In this document: positions 1 through 12,332 of the stretch, one piece after another
How the letters are laid out: each line of letters starts with the position of its first letter
Position numbering within the stretch: the first letter of the stretch is position 1
NCBI GenBank assembly: GCA_022457065.1
Contig: JAJGBQ010000007.1
Location: forward strand, 744,001 to 808,000
DNA: 64,000 nt
Source of the DNA: Curvularia sp. ZM96
Taxonomy: Eukaryota; Ascomycota; Dothideomycetes; Pleosporales; Pleosporaceae
Direction: 5' to 3'
Translations under genes and position numbers: made by a program
The notes under the pieces: model-generated
Seen by the model: only the letters and a program-made list of their open reading frames with translations
Told to the model about the DNA's origin: nothing
Databases searched by the model: none

Positions 1-514
1 GCCTTGGCTAAACGTTCATTTTATGATTCGCCACTTCACAATTGTGAGGCTCGCAGTGGCAGGCAGGCAGAATATTCAAAGATCAAAGGCTTGTATTTAA
101 GTAGAGATCGGACGAATCGTTAAGGGGGAGGAATAGTCTATGCTAGTACTATAAAGAGGCTGTCACGTGAGCATGGACCGCCCGACTATGGTCCAGAGGG
201 TATGCGTGACAACAACCCTAGATTAGAGCGGTCGGCCGTCCTATCTCCTAGCTTGATCAATGCATTTGTCTCATCATCTACCGAGGTCCTAGTAGCAAAA
301 CCTCAACACGTGGTTCTACAAGGAAATTAGGAAGCTATATATTTACCTAGACTCCCGGCTCCTTCTATGAAAGGGATATAGAAAAGAGAATATGTAAAAA
401 GTAAATAGAACTACTGAGTATGCTTGAAACCGTTCTGTCAGAGAGCACGCTACCCATGGGAGCTTTCCTATGAGCCAAAGCATTGCTGTTCCAGAGTCGG
501 TAATAACGTACAAG
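1..514. other. Intergenic, left edge
   Basis: No convincing coding region, RNA gene or repeat is seen. The stretch lies downstream of the minus-strand gene that ends at 515 and is cut by the window edge. Confidence 0.5.
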
Positions 515-2041
515 CTAGAAATGTGGTATGTACTTCGTCCACTCTACAGTATTGAAGGCCGACGGTGGCAAATTTCGCAACCCAATAATATCCTCCACCA
601 AAACATATAATCTCATGATACAGTAGAAGGCAAGGCCTATTGTCATAGGAATAAGTACACGTAGATGCACTTTCAGTTCTGGGTCTAGCGGTGTCGAGAT
701 GTTACGGAGCTTCTCCGCCATACTTCTACTTCGTTCATCTTGTTCCACAGATGGCAACACTGTGTCCGAAGACGGCGTTTCCTTCTTCACCCTGCGCTTG
801 CGAACGACATGCTCCATAAGCATTAGCCCAACACCACTGATAAGGCCGCCAGCCATGAAAAAGCCGGTTGCAATCCTCCACAACAGCTGCTCGATTGGTG
901 TTGGGAAGGAGAAGTTCCACGCACTTAGTAGCGTAATACAGAAACCGAGTATAAATGGTGCGCTAAGGAATTCGCGGGGCAGGTCTGTCTGAAGCCACGT
1001 ATCGCTCGATATACGATCTCGAGGCTTGACAGTTATGGGACGAGAGTATATCGGTAGATGTAGGATCCTTATTATATGAGTATAGTATGCCCATAGTCTG
1101 CTTAGATCGCACTCTTCCCGTCCTGCAAAATCAAGAGGGGTGTGGAACCATTGGTAATCCAACAAGCCTTCCTACAATTGGTCAGTGTGTTTATAATAAT
1201 TCTATGTTTAGACCATTACTTGCATCGAGATGTATATGCTCAACCGTCACACGGCTTTGGAGAACTGTGGGTACTGTAACGTCTGCTGGTTTGTGCATCC
1301 AACAGATGGACGTCCCGAACATGATCACAACAAAAGACAATGCTGTCAGCTCGAGTGTAGTTATTGCGAGGCCCTGAAAAGCACGCGCAACAGTGTTTGC
1401 GAAGAACCAAACAGCCTGAATAATAGTAATGAACCTGGACCGTATTATTAGTCTATGAGTTTGAGGAGTAAGATGGGTGCAAACCTAGCCAGACCATCCG
1501 CCTTGTTCTTGTCATCGATATCTCTCGCCTCAACGCACGGCCAGCCTATATGACCTTTGTTTTTGAGGTACAGAACTTGTTTTGAGTTGACAGGGAATAT
1601 CAAGTCATGTTCCTGATTATTATTGCGAGACTTGATTTTCAGAAGCATACCCCCCATGTTTGCATAGAAGGCATGTGTAAGGCTCCAGTCTTTGATCTTT
1701 GCTTTCTGGAAGGCCTGCGCAAGGTCAATATTTGCTTCGGAGAGCTCGTTGATACCAACCTTCTCCGAGCGCTTCGCCGAACTATATTGGCCCGCGGCAA
1801 GCCCGAGCACAAACTCTGGCCCAAGAAGCGCAATCATAGCAAGCGTGACCTTGTCATGAAATTGGTTCCATTTCGAGTCTGACAGTGCGGGAACATTCGG
1901 GCAAACGGCGTTCCAGCAGCAGAGAAAAATGGTGATTAGGCAGGAGCTTAGGATACCTGCTGTTCCGCGGCCTGAGGGCGAAGATGTCCACCAGTGTTGT
2001 TCAGCTTCACTTATCGTGATGTTTTGAGGGATTTCGCCCAT
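515..2041 (-). CDS. Fungal polytopic membrane protein of unknown function
   Basis: This is a multi-exon gene rebuilt from splice signals. Exon 1 is 1485-2041. Intron 1 (1435-1484, 50 nt) has a GTTTGC donor, a CTAAT branch point and a CAG acceptor, and restores the frame into a hydrophobic stretch (IIQAVWFFANTVARAFQGLA). A second intron is needed at about 1168-1219; its acceptor is uncertain. The last exon runs to the stop at 515. The product is about 480 aa with an N-terminal hydrophobic segment after a WWTSSPSGRGT motif and further hydrophobic segments in the middle and C-terminal third. The N-terminal block, the LTHAFYANMGG-like motif and the QAVWF block resemble a large uncharacterised family found in many moulds and mushrooms. 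No biochemical role can be assigned. Confidence is high that it is a gene, lower for the second intron. Confidence 0.75.
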
Positions 2042-3496
2042 TGTTTGTGGGGACAGAGACTTGGAATGTACTAGACGACTGCAATAAGGCGAGAGCTCAG
2101 CTATAAGACGAGCAGAATCACCTTAAGGGGAGTTGGGGAAGGTTGCCTGTCAGTCATGTGACCTGCGCCAATGTGGCACAGTACCCGTTTTGACCACGAA
2201 ATTAATGGAGAACGGGAAGAGGCGAGTTGAATCCGTCGCGATTCCGGTAGGTAGTCCGGGGAAAACATGGAGTAGGGAACAACTAATTGGTAGGGGACCA
2301 CCCGAACCGCTGAACTCTACGCAATAAATCAAACATCAGCTGCATCACAGTTACCTGATTAAGCTCGACACTTAACTAATGCTTGACTAGCTCTATCTAT
2401 GTTAGCGATAGTAGTGATAGAAATGGAGCCTGTTTTCTACCGATCAGGCAGCGAAGGAGAGTGCGGCAACAAAGGACACAATCCCCAACCCACGCCATGT
2501 GCCACAGCTATTTTTAGGATATCTGAGGTAGGAGTAGGTAGCGCCAAAATTCGTTACGGCTCGATATCTTGATAAGTCATCATCTCTTGTGTTACAAATG
2601 TAGTTAGAACATTCCGCTCTGTTTCAAGCAGCATCGTCTCAGGCCGGCGACACTCCCAGCACCTATATTCCCTAACACAAAAGTAGCTCTTGAGGTGAGG
2701 GACATATCTTAAAAACTTTATACTTTCATTATAGACCCCCGAAGTCTGTTGAGAGACCTTCATGCGCTATTGAGCAGGGGGTCATTGCTAAGCGGATGAT
2801 AAATGGCAACGACGAAGTGATTAACGACATAGCCAACATTCAAAAGAACTGCGTCGGAGACTGGTTCAATAACACAGAAACGGTTATAGACTCATAGCTC
2901 ATTAATTTGAAATTTATTAGTACGCACAACGGAGATTCCGGAAGTCCAATATGCAAAAGTGTCTCGCAACAGGGTGCGTCTCGCGTCGTAGGGATTGGCC
3001 TTAAACGTGTTTCCTTACCGAATCAACACGCAGCTTCGCAGGGACTCTTTGAAGCACTCAAACACAGGAAATAGAGAATTTTGGACCGCCGAGTGCGGAT
3101 GATGACTTCACTGATGCGCGCACCACGATAAACAAGCCAAATCATCACTCATTAGCAGTCAGATGCTGAGTCCTCTCCGAGTATTCAGAAATTGAGTGAT
3201 ATTAGTCTTGATTGAGATGTGTCTAGCTAGCCCCGGTCACTTTGTTCCCAGCTGAAGCGATAAAAGAACAAATATATGTAGCAAAAGGAGAGTAAATAAA
3301 AAGCGAAGAGATCAGAGAGATAAACGCCAGACACCATTCCATACACAATATTCCTATAACATCTCAGACAATGACGACCACAAGATGCAAACATACAAGG
3401 TCATGACAGCACAAAACCGAGGGAGATATGTTGAAAGAGAAACTAGCCAGATGTTCGATGTGAAAAATCTGGAGGAAAAAAGACCGACAGCATTCT
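2042..3496. other. Intergenic, about 1.45 kb
   Basis: Only short unsupported open frames are present. No family resemblance, repeat array or RNA gene is seen. The part next to 2041 should hold the promoter of the upstream minus-strand gene. The part next to 3497 is the 3' flank of the next gene. Confidence 0.5.
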
Positions 3497-4980
3497 TTAT
3501 CTCCCCTGATAAGGCACGAGACTACCGGGAGCAGAGTCACCAGGAGAGGCGCCAGCAGTGGAGCTACCGCCGGCAGTGAAGCCACCAGGAGGACCACCAG
3601 CAGTAAAGCCACTAGGAGGACCAAAATTGAAGTTACCAAGAGAATTGCCAAAAGTGAAGCTACCGAGGGAAGCGCTAGGAGCGCTACTGGGGAAATGGCT
3701 AGGAGTACCATTGAACATGTTCTGTGAACGACTCATAGGCGGGGGAGTAACCGGATCTTTGCCGTAGCGCATCGTCTCCGTTGACGAAGAAGCCTGCATA
3801 TGAAGTGCTGTCTGGTAGGCTATCATCATGTAAGCAACTTGACCTGGACGCGTGCTGGCCAACGCCCTCTGGTAGTACTCGTTCACGTTTTGGTTGTTGA
3901 AGATTTGCTTTCGGTAAAAATCCTCGAGGATTGTTTTCTCCATCTGCATATCGCTCACAACAGTCCTCAGTACCTCAATCTCGGATATCAACGCTTTGAC
4001 CTCGGATTCGAGAGACTGAATGCGGTAGATGAAGCCTTTTACCTCGTGGTTGAACTTGTCAGTGAGTTTGTCTATCTCCAACTTGACGAACTCAGCCACC
4101 ATTGGCATGGCCAATTGTTGAACGAAATCAGAAAGATGATTGAAACTTTCCTCGAAAATGGTCATTCTCTCCCCAAGAGATGCCAGGGTAGCATCATGAT
4201 GGTAGCTAGCATTATCAAGAGCCTCCAAGAGTGCAGTGTTATCTTGTACCTTGTCCTCAGTCGTGCGCAATCTATTATTGATTTCTTCGCTAGCGTTGAA
4301 GTTCCTGTGGACCTGCGTGAGCACGGAAGTAATGAGCGATTTCATGAGCGATTTCACCGGGCGATATAGGATGAGGGCGAGCCAAAAGTATGTCGCGTAT
4401 TCGTACTCAGCAATAAGGTCAATCAAGTCAAGGAACCTAAGAGAGAGTTAATAAATGTAGGTAATCAACCTTCGAATAAAATTTCCACTTACTCCCCAAC
4501 GGGATTGACATCCATAAAGCATGACAAGAAGAAGTGAACCGGCTTGATGCAGGTCCAGTAAAGGACAAGAAGTAGCAAAAGGACCAGACTCATGAGAAGG
4601 TGTTCAACGAGAGTGGCAACATGGTCGGAGAAGTCAACCTCGGGAAAGGTACCCTGAGACCAATCCTCCGCAAGAGCATCTTTAGTAGGGCTCGGTATAA
4701 AGTGATTTGGGAGGTTATTTGTGACGGTAGGGGTGGTGGTGATAGAGATCGTTGTGATCTTCTCAACTTTGGTAACAATTTCTTGCGCGGTGGAGCTGAT
4801 CGGGTCCGGCCCGATACTATCTTCTCGAAGGTAATATAGCTCAGGAGACCCCATAATTATGAGGCACCTGCTTGCCATATGAGCGAGCGAGGTGGGATTT
4901 TCGGAACGAGGTATGTGCAGGCTCCACGACATTGCACATTCTCCAAGCGTGGCGAGCATAAGTGCTTTGGCTGCTAACAT
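3497..4980 (-). CDS. Membrane-anchored coiled-coil protein with FG/Gly-rich tail
   Basis: Two exons (4493-4980 and 3497-4436) are joined across a 56-nt intron (4437-4492) with a consensus GTAAGT donor and TTAG acceptor, giving 475 aa. Residues about 128-150 form a strongly hydrophobic Leu-rich segment. A second, weaker membrane segment follows at about 176-192 (YFWLALILY). Residues about 200-400 are charged and heptad-like, with no helix-breaking residues over long runs, so a coiled coil is likely. The C-terminal about 70 residues are rich in Gly, Pro, Ala, Ser and Phe with repeated FG and GFTAGG units. I do not recognise an established family. A membrane-tethered coiled coil could act as a tether or scaffold, but that is inference. 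A four-unit tandem repeat lies about 100 bp upstream of the start codon. Confidence 0.8.
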
Positions 4981-5078
4981 CGTGATGTATTTTGGAGTGT
5001 ATATTTTGAAGATGCGGTTAAACAGAAAGTGTGATTATAAGTAGGAGTGGTGATGAGTTGACAATGAATACGACTTGG

Positions 5079-5146
5079 CAGTATTTGTGAGTTCACAGGT
5101 TTTGTGAGTGCACAATGTTTGTGAGCTGACAGTGTTTGTGAGTTAA
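5079..5146. repeat. Four-unit 17-bp imperfect tandem repeat
   Basis: Four consecutive 17-bp units start at 5079, 5096, 5113 and 5130. Each begins with ca and contains the core ttgtgag followed by a variable 3-4 bases. Units 1 and 4 are the most alike (cagtatttgtgagttca versus cagtgtttgtgagttaa). It sits about 100 bp upstream of the start codon at 4980, so it may be in a promoter or 5' leader. Confidence 0.8.
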
Positions 5147-5887
5147 CAAAGATTGACTTGAAAGACACTAAGATTACTGGCTAAGAACAGTGTTCGCTTA
5201 CAATACACGCGACCGCGCAAGTGAATGTGAAACTGTTTGCGACCAACACGCACGTTCCGATGCAAAGCAAAAGCGATGCAGTGGCCATCCGACAAGCAAC
5301 TCACGGTGGTTGGTAAGTGTCGACGCGTTGCTGAGGTCTTCTAAGCATGATCTGCAGCCGATGCTTCGTGTTTACCTTGGCTGTTGTTCGCGACCTGTCC
5401 AGATGCACGCGTAGTGAGGGCGAGTAGGCACGTCGTCGCGTGATACACCCCAGCACAGATAAAGATTGGCCAACGACACAAGTTCGACTCACCTACCAAG
5501 AAGATGACATGGTGTCGACTTTCCTACTGTAAAAGTGATTGGTTGTCCTGCATGCATTCAAAACTGGGCTTTTACCTAGTCGTTTGGTTTAGCTGCGGCC
5601 ATCTGCTTTCTAGTTCCCTAGCAACCAGTCGTCCCGAGGGATTGGTTGGATATTGGTGGCTGGCTCTTCCCCGCGTCGTGAGCAAACACAAGGCAAGTAA
5701 TCCGCATGTTCTCAGCTGTCATCATGATAGCACCAGAGCCCGCGTCGGCCACAAACACCTACAGCTGTACGCGACTGGTTCCTCAAGATATGCTACTCAA
5801 ACATACCACTCTGTCGCCAACCATGCATAGTCCAGAGACTCGGTTGAGCCTTCTCCACATATTTCAGACTTTCCACTCAGTGTACAG

Positions 5888-5895
5888 TATATAAG
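5888..5895 (+). promoter_or_regulatory. TATA-like box
   Basis: tatataag lies 147 bp upstream of the ATG at 6042, the first in-frame ATG of the downstream gene. This spacing suits a short 5' UTR and argues against a start further upstream. Confidence 0.5.
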
Positions 5896-6041
5896 CTCGA
5901 TTGTCGCTGTTGTCTTTCATTCAAATAAGTGAATCTGCGTTTACCAGGCAAGCACCGATCTGCGACTCTCTGAAAGGTAGAGCTAGTACAACTTTGGGAC
6001 TTGTTAGAACATCTTATTCTCAACAGTACCAAAACAGCTTG

Positions 6042-7399
6042 ATGGCACAGGTAACAGCCTCCATTGTAACGGCAATGCGGCAAGCAACTACAGCAGTTGA
6101 TCCGCCCGCCGAAAGCACCCTTCGAAGACGACGACCTGATCAACTGGAGTATCTAGGTACGTATACTCAAACAAGATTCATAAACAGAAAGTTCTGGTTT
6201 CGCTGTGGCTAACACAAACTCTAATAGCCGACGGGCTCCGTAGCCAGACGTGCCATGATCGAGTACTCGACATTGTCACCCATATCTTTTGGATCAATGC
6301 AATAGTACTCAAAGCCTTAAGAGATAGATTTTATGGATTTCCGAAAATTATCCCAAGGCTCGACGATGATTTCAAACCATTGATTACCAAGGAAGAAGTG
6401 AATGTTGCCAGCGATATCGGAAATCTATACGAACCACGCATCAAGGGTCGGATTACGACACATCTAAGGACTTTGACTCCAGATGAAAGAAGATCTTTCA
6501 TTCTTGACGATAATCCCTGTCAATTCTATCGGGAGGCGCTGAAAGTCAAAGTGATCAGAGAAGCTGCATCGCGTCGAGCGATGGCAACCGCGGAAAAAGA
6601 TCCACACTTACCAAGGCCAGAATTCTACGACAGTTGCATTACAGTACAAGACTATATTGGACAACTTGGCGTTGAGATGGAAGAGAATCACTATCAGCTT
6701 GTCGCATTTCTGAAGATCTTTAAGGAGCTTTTGAATTCTGTCCGAGAAGCCGCTAGACTAGCTCTTCTCTTACCAGAAGAATTAGATGCACTTCGAATCA
6801 AGTTTCAGGCGGTGGCAGACTATTATGAATCTGCATACTCCGCCGCCCATGGCACGACCGGACCAGAGCAACAATTGCTGAATGCGGATTCTGAGAACTG
6901 GTGGTAAACTTTTTTCTCGATCCTCGAGTAACCGATGCTGATCTCAAGTAGGGAAACAAACACCGGGAAGAAAAGTAAAACGCCTAGTCCAGCAGGTAAC
7001 GTTTTCACAGCATATCAAAGCAGTCAAACCATGCGATCAAGTCTCAACGTGATAGTCCCAGTAATGCTGTTGCTCTCAGTATTACTTTACGCGCTTGCCT
7101 GGAAGTATGGTACCACGGGAAAGGCCACTTTCACCGACTCCAACTTCTACCAGACAATTTCAGGAAATGTTCTGCAACTCTCAAGCCCCATCATGTTTAT
7201 ATATCAAACTTTGGGCGACCCTCGACTATCACGACTGAATTGGGTCTGGATATGGATTCTGGCCGGCTTTAGTGGCGCATGCACGCTAACAAGCCCTCTG
7301 CTTTATTGGTTCGTTTCCTCAACTTGGAGTTCCGGCTTTTCTACCTGCGGTGCAATTCTCCTAGTGATTCTACACCTTCAGGTTGCTAACTCAGTCTGA
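6042..7399 (+). CDS. Fungal hypothetical protein, helical N-terminus and membrane C-terminus
   Basis: Three exons (6042-6156, 6228-6903, 6952-7399) encode 412 aa. Intron 1 is 71 nt (GTACGT...AATAG). Intron 2 is 48 nt and removes the apparent stop after ENWW, joining directly to a hydrophobic C-terminal exon. The N-terminal two thirds are charged and helical, with no recognised domain. The C-terminal part has about three hydrophobic segments, the first around residues 293-312 (VPVMLLLSVLLYALAW). The start is the first in-frame ATG downstream of the TATA-like box. No function can be named. The layout of a soluble helical domain plus a membrane-anchoring tail is common among lineage-specific fungal proteins. 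Confidence 0.75.
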
Positions 7400-7888
7400 C
7401 GGGCCCGAGCTTGGGTAGCATGTAGAATAAGCTGCTCAGTCCATGTGGTATAAAATTGAGATCGGAATCCGGCACATGATAGCAGATTGGTATACCCGTA
7501 GAAGATTTGTTGGAAGACATACATAGATCAACGAAGCGTGAGCCTGACCTGGTGTTGGCGTAGCTCGGTTGCAAAGAAAATTGTGTATGTACAGCAAGCC
7601 ACGTGATTTTGTCACGACCCTACTACTCTCAAGGTCATCTCCGCATCTTGGCAGGCACCAGACGGGGAAGGCGGGGCGCAAAAGCACTACGTCACATCAT
7701 CCTGCATGCATTACGCCCATCAGCATGCGCAACGATGTAACCTCGAAACCTGATCAAGACTAAAAGTCACAGCGATGGAAGGAATGTGTGAGCGGGGTAC
7801 CTTGGAGAATGTGCGTAGAGGCGGGGGAACGCAGGTGTTATGAGGTGATGTACCGCCTTGTACTTACCGTCTACCCAATTTCTTCGCC
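7400..7888. other. Intergenic upstream of GH92 gene
   Basis: No coding signal or repeat is seen. It should hold the promoter of the mannosidase gene beginning at 7889. Confidence 0.5.
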
Positions 7889-10508
7889 ATGATCAGTTGG
7901 AAAATACTTGTGATACTTGCAACTGCGCAACGAGGCACAATAGCACAAGGAGTCGATTATGCGCAATTTGTCAATCCATTCATAGGCACCGAGGGTGCTA
8001 TACCCGGATACGCGTGTACGTCACCTGATCACTTATCTCTCCTCAGTCGCTGATACTTCAAAGATGGCGGCGGAGACGTCTTTGTTGGTGGTGCCGTTCC
8101 GTTTGGCATGGTCAAGCTAGGCATCGACACCTACGAAGAACCCATTAACCAAAGCGCTCTCAATGGCGGATATACACCCCAAGGTCATGTCACAGGTATC
8201 AGTTTGATGCATCAGTCCGGCACGGGAGGAGGGCCCAAATACGGATATCCATCCCAAATGCCGCTCACAAAGATTGGTGGGGATGTCAATTTGTTGGACA
8301 ATCGCACTTATTGGCAAGATCGCGTGAGTTCCGTGATAGATTTCGTTATGCATGGACTAATAAGTCTCCAGGTTGGTCAAGACGTAGCTTCAGTTGGATA
8401 CTTTCGCACTGAGTTCGAGTCTGGTGTACGAGTAGAGCTCTCAGCTTCACGACACGCGGGATTGTACCATTACACTTACCCATCAACTTCCGACAAGCAC
8501 ATGTTAGTAGACCTGTCGCACTATCTTCCACACCCGACCCGGTCCTGGGATTGCCAGTTTTTTACAGGCGGCGAGATTGAGATTCAGCCTAACTCTAGCA
8601 TTTACACTGGCTACACTTCCGTTGCTGGAGGATGGAACATTGGCGCACCGGTCACCGTCTATGTATGCGGGGAGTTTGACACGGTACCCGATGAAGCGAG
8701 AGCGTTCAAAGGCACAAACACATTTCCAGTGGGTCGGCACTTTCGAACGCACAACAATGGCACCACGCCGCAACCAACTTTCACTGGTAATACAGCCCGC
8801 TCAGGGCCATCAAATGACCGCGTGGGTGCGCTCTTCAGTTGGAGTAACACCACTGAAATTAAATCTCGCGTCGGCATTTCATTCATGTCGGTTGATAAAG
8901 CTTGCGCATATAAGAACTCAGAGCTGTCAACTTGGTCCATCGAAGATACTGCTCAAGCAGCGCGCGATGAATGGAACCGCGATGTGTTCTCTAAGATCCG
9001 GGTTGACACATCAGAGGCTGCGAACAAAACGCGACTCGCGTTGCTGTACTCGAGTTTGTACTTTATGCATCTTATTCCAAGCGAGCGGATAGGCGAAAAT
9101 CCGTTGTGGGAGTCTGATGAGCCAACTTGGGATGATTTCTACACAATGTGGGATCTCTTCCGAAACCAGGTCTCTCTATGGCATCTCATCCAACCAGGTT
9201 ATTACGAATCAATGATCCGATCGTTGATTGACATCTTCAAAAATGAAGGGTATATGCCTGATGGACGATCTGGCAACTACAATGGTCTAGTGCAGGGCGG
9301 ATCAAATGCCGATAATGTTCTTGCGGACGCCTACGTTAAAGGGTTACGGGGTATGATCAATTGGACCGAGGGCTATGCCGCAGTCAAGAAAGATGCTGAT
9401 GTTCTGCCTTTCTTCGATCAGAACCCTGTTGATCCGCAAGGTTCGCTGAAGGAGGGCCGTTCGGCGCTGGATGATTGGATACCACTTGGATACGTCTCAG
9501 CAGACCGGAACACGCGCGCAGTGTCGAAGACAGTGGAATATGCTCTTAATGACTTTGCTGTGAGTCAAATTGCAGCAGGAGAAGCGCCTGGTGACCAGGA
9601 TCTCTACCTGCGCAGGTCCGCAGGCTGGCAGCTGAGTTGGGATCCTGAGGCGACGAGTCGGAACTTCACCGGTTTCATCATGCCGCGATATTCAAATGGT
9701 ACCTTTCATAAGACTTATGATATCACAGATTGCGGCGACTGCAATTGGGGGGATGAGAGTTACGAAGGAACTGCTTTTGGTGAGGAACACTATGGGCACG
9801 CGAACGCTCACGGTATGCGACATGCTAATGGGAACAGAATACTCATTCGTCATCCCTCATGACATGGCACGCTTGATCACCCTAATGGGAGGTCCATCGC
9901 ACTTTGAAGAACGACTCGACTATGTTTTTCAGCCGAACACATCTGGCGTAGATCTGGGCGTCAACGGGCTCGGCATCACCACAATTAACAACGTTGCTAA
10001 CGAACCAGACTTCCAGACACCGTACTTGTACAATTACCTCAACAAACAGTGGAAGAGTGTCCAAAGATCTCGTCAACTCGCCAACGACTTCTATTTTAAT
10101 ACCACGAATGGGATACCAGGAAACAGTGATGCAGGTGCATTGAACTGCTGGCTAGTCTGGCAAATGCTGGGCTTGTACCCCATCGTCACCACGCCAGTGT
10201 ATCTTCTCGAAAGCCCATGGTTTTCCGACATCAACATCACCATAAACCACGACAAGACTCTTAGAATCAGGGCCGAGGGATTGGATGATGGAGATTGGAA
10301 GCAAGGGTATTACGTGCAGAGTGTTAGCATAAATGGTGAAAAGTGGGATAGAAATTGGTTCGAGCATGAAGACGCTGGTGGCATCATGGTAGAGGGCGGT
10401 GAGATTGTGTTTTCCTTGGGCAACGAGCCGGTCGTGTGGGAAACGGGCGATGTACCGCCGAGTCCGGGTCATCAGGAAGTTAATGTTGGGGATAACCTGG
10501 GATCATAA
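7889..10508 (+). CDS. Secreted GH92 alpha-1,2-mannosidase-like glycosidase
   Basis: Four exons (7889-8015, 8064-8323, 8372-9779, 9838-10508) encode 821 aa, the usual size for glycoside hydrolase family 92. Residues 1-20 are a signal peptide ending in IAQ. The family start block (YAQFVNPFIGTEG) is followed by GGGDVFVGGAVPFGM across intron 1. Typical blocks follow: a WDDFYTMWDL block near residue 381, GGSNADNVLADAYVKG near 438, and YEGTAFEYSFVIPHDM near 594, which is rebuilt only when intron 3 is removed. GH92 enzymes are calcium-dependent exo-alpha-mannosidases that trim mannans and N-glycans. The extracellular role here is inferred from the signal peptide. Intron 2 (8324-8371, 48 nt) is a multiple of three and has no stop, so a retained form would add 16 residues. 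The next gene downstream is also a secreted carbohydrate-active enzyme. Confidence 0.92.
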
Positions 10509-11222
10509 GTGGCTGAATTCCTATTTAATATCCCGGTCATCACTGTATCCCAGCTTTTTGCGTTGTTATCTTCAGGATGCCAGCATCGGAATGCGTCGGG
10601 AAATGTTCATACAGTCCTAAAGGGAGCAATCAGTGGGAGGACTAGGTATCGCAGGCTGATAGCTGGCTACGCAAGACTTGACACCCTGTTGTTTGCATAA
10701 GCATCTCTTGCTGTCCACACCCATGGTGAACGCGTGATGTGCACGCGGGAAGACCGTCGGATATCTTGGCGAATGAAGGTTTACAACCTTGGTGCAACCG
10801 TATGTAATACGAAGATCCCTGCATTGTGCACGCGCAACAAGGCAACATCATGGTCTTTCCTTGACCAATTTACAATACTGCGCCATTCTGCCAGCCGTCA
10901 TGGTGCCTGAATGTGGCTGGGGGCGCTCTCCTCCACACATTGGAGTCGCTCCGAAGGATCCCAGTCGCTGGCACCATCTCATCGGGCCGCAAAACACGGC
11001 TCAACACCATCCAGAGACATTTCTTTTTCCCGTTCCGCTGACACCGGTCCCCTTGTTCTCGTGACGTGGAGTGATGTCAGAAAGGAACGGCGCCGGCTCT
11101 GCGCCACATAAATGGCGAGCTGAATCTCTTTATTTCGAAACGATGTAGCCAAGACAACACCTGGATCATCGTATACTCCACATCTAGTTCCGATCGCACG
11201 TGAAACTTCGTAAAGATCAAAC
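10509..11222. other. Intergenic between GH92 and esterase genes
   Basis: No supported gene or repeat. It carries the 3' flank of the GH92 gene and the promoter of the esterase gene. Confidence 0.5.
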
Positions 11223-12332
11223 ATGGCGATATTCAAAGTCGCTCTTCTTGCCTCTGCAATACTCTCTTCGGCTCTCGCATCCTCAGTACCGCGCGCGACA
11301 GTCGCCGCGAAGAAATCCGGCGGTTGCGGCATCAACTATGCCGACTTGACGCAGCCAACCCAAAACTTAGATTCGGGTGGCAAGAACCGCAGCTACTATA
11401 TCCATCTACCTCCTACCTATGACAGTAACCGTGCATACCCCATGGTCGTGGGTTTCCATGGTAGCCAGAGCATCGGCCTTTTCCTTGCGTTCGACAGCAA
11501 GCTCAATGAGACGAGGTTTTCCGGGGAAAAGATTATGGTGTATCCGAATGGAGAAGGGGGAAGTTGGGCAGGGCCGTCATATCATAATGGATCGAGTGTC
11601 CAGCAAGATATAGACTTCGTGGCTGATGTGATCAAAGATGTGCAGTCGAAATATTGTGTTGACGAGGAGAGAGTATTCGGCGTTGGGTAAGTCGTCCTTT
11701 TTCCATCTCTCTTTTATCCTTTTTTACTTCGCCTAGCTATTGCAGATTGTGAATAAACCCGATACTAACTCGAAATAATAGTATGTCCAACGGTGGAGGC
11801 TTCATCGGCACCCTGGCCTGTGATCCAAAGGGAAGCTCACTCTTTGCCGGTCTCGCCTCGCACTCTGGCGCTTTCTACACAGACAACAATGGCCCTAATA
11901 ATGGCTGCGCGCCATCGAAAATGATTCCCTTGATTGAGATCCACGGCGCTTCTGACAAGGAAGTTTCGTACTTTGGCGGCAAGGGCGAAGGCGGTCAGCT
12001 ACCTGCAATCCCCTTTTGGATGGACTGGTGGGGATCGCGAAACAAGTGCGTGAACAAGACAGAGAAGTGGCTCTTCAATAATGAGGTGATGCATGCGACC
12101 TGGACTTGCGATGGAAGGGAGGGTCTTCTTCAGCATTATGTGGTTGTGAGCATGGGTACGTAATTTCTTTTCTCTCTGTTGTCCGCTGGTTCTTCAGCTA
12201 ACGAGTGACGCAGGGCACTGCTGGGCTGATACCGAGCCAAACTTCTCGCAGGCGACCGTCCCGCAAGGACCCACGGTGATCCAGGCGAGCAAGATATTCA
12301 TGGAGTTCTTTGACTCAGTGGTGCCATCATGA
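11223..12332 (+). CDS. Secreted feruloyl/acetylxylan esterase-type hydrolase (CE1-like)
   Basis: Three exons (11223-11686, 11782-12155, 12214-12332) encode 318 aa. The signal peptide covers roughly residues 1-20. The core is an alpha/beta hydrolase: the HGS oxyanion-type motif (MVVGFHGSQ), a nucleophile elbow GMSNGG rebuilt across intron 1 (Ser157), Asp213 in the EIHGASDKEV context, and His281 in MGHCW rebuilt across intron 2. The GMSNGGGFIGTLACD block is characteristic of fungal feruloyl esterases of the LpqC/CE1-like group, which release ferulate or acetate from plant xylan side chains. The precise substrate cannot be told from sequence. Together with the GH92 and CHRD genes it forms a secretome-rich stretch. 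Confidence 0.88.

Larger units (their letters stand above)
4981..6041. other. Divergent intergenic region
   Basis: This separates the minus-strand gene starting at 4980 from the plus-strand gene starting at 6042. It contains the 17-bp tandem repeat (5079-5146) and a TATA-like box (5888-5895). No open frame here looks coding. Confidence 0.55.

Noticed and set aside
2554..2763. 69-codon minus-strand frame with four Cys
   Set aside because: Not supported by a signal peptide, splice sites or family.
3800..4369. 189-codon plus-strand frame
   Set aside because: Antisense to the coiled-coil coding region, with no motif.
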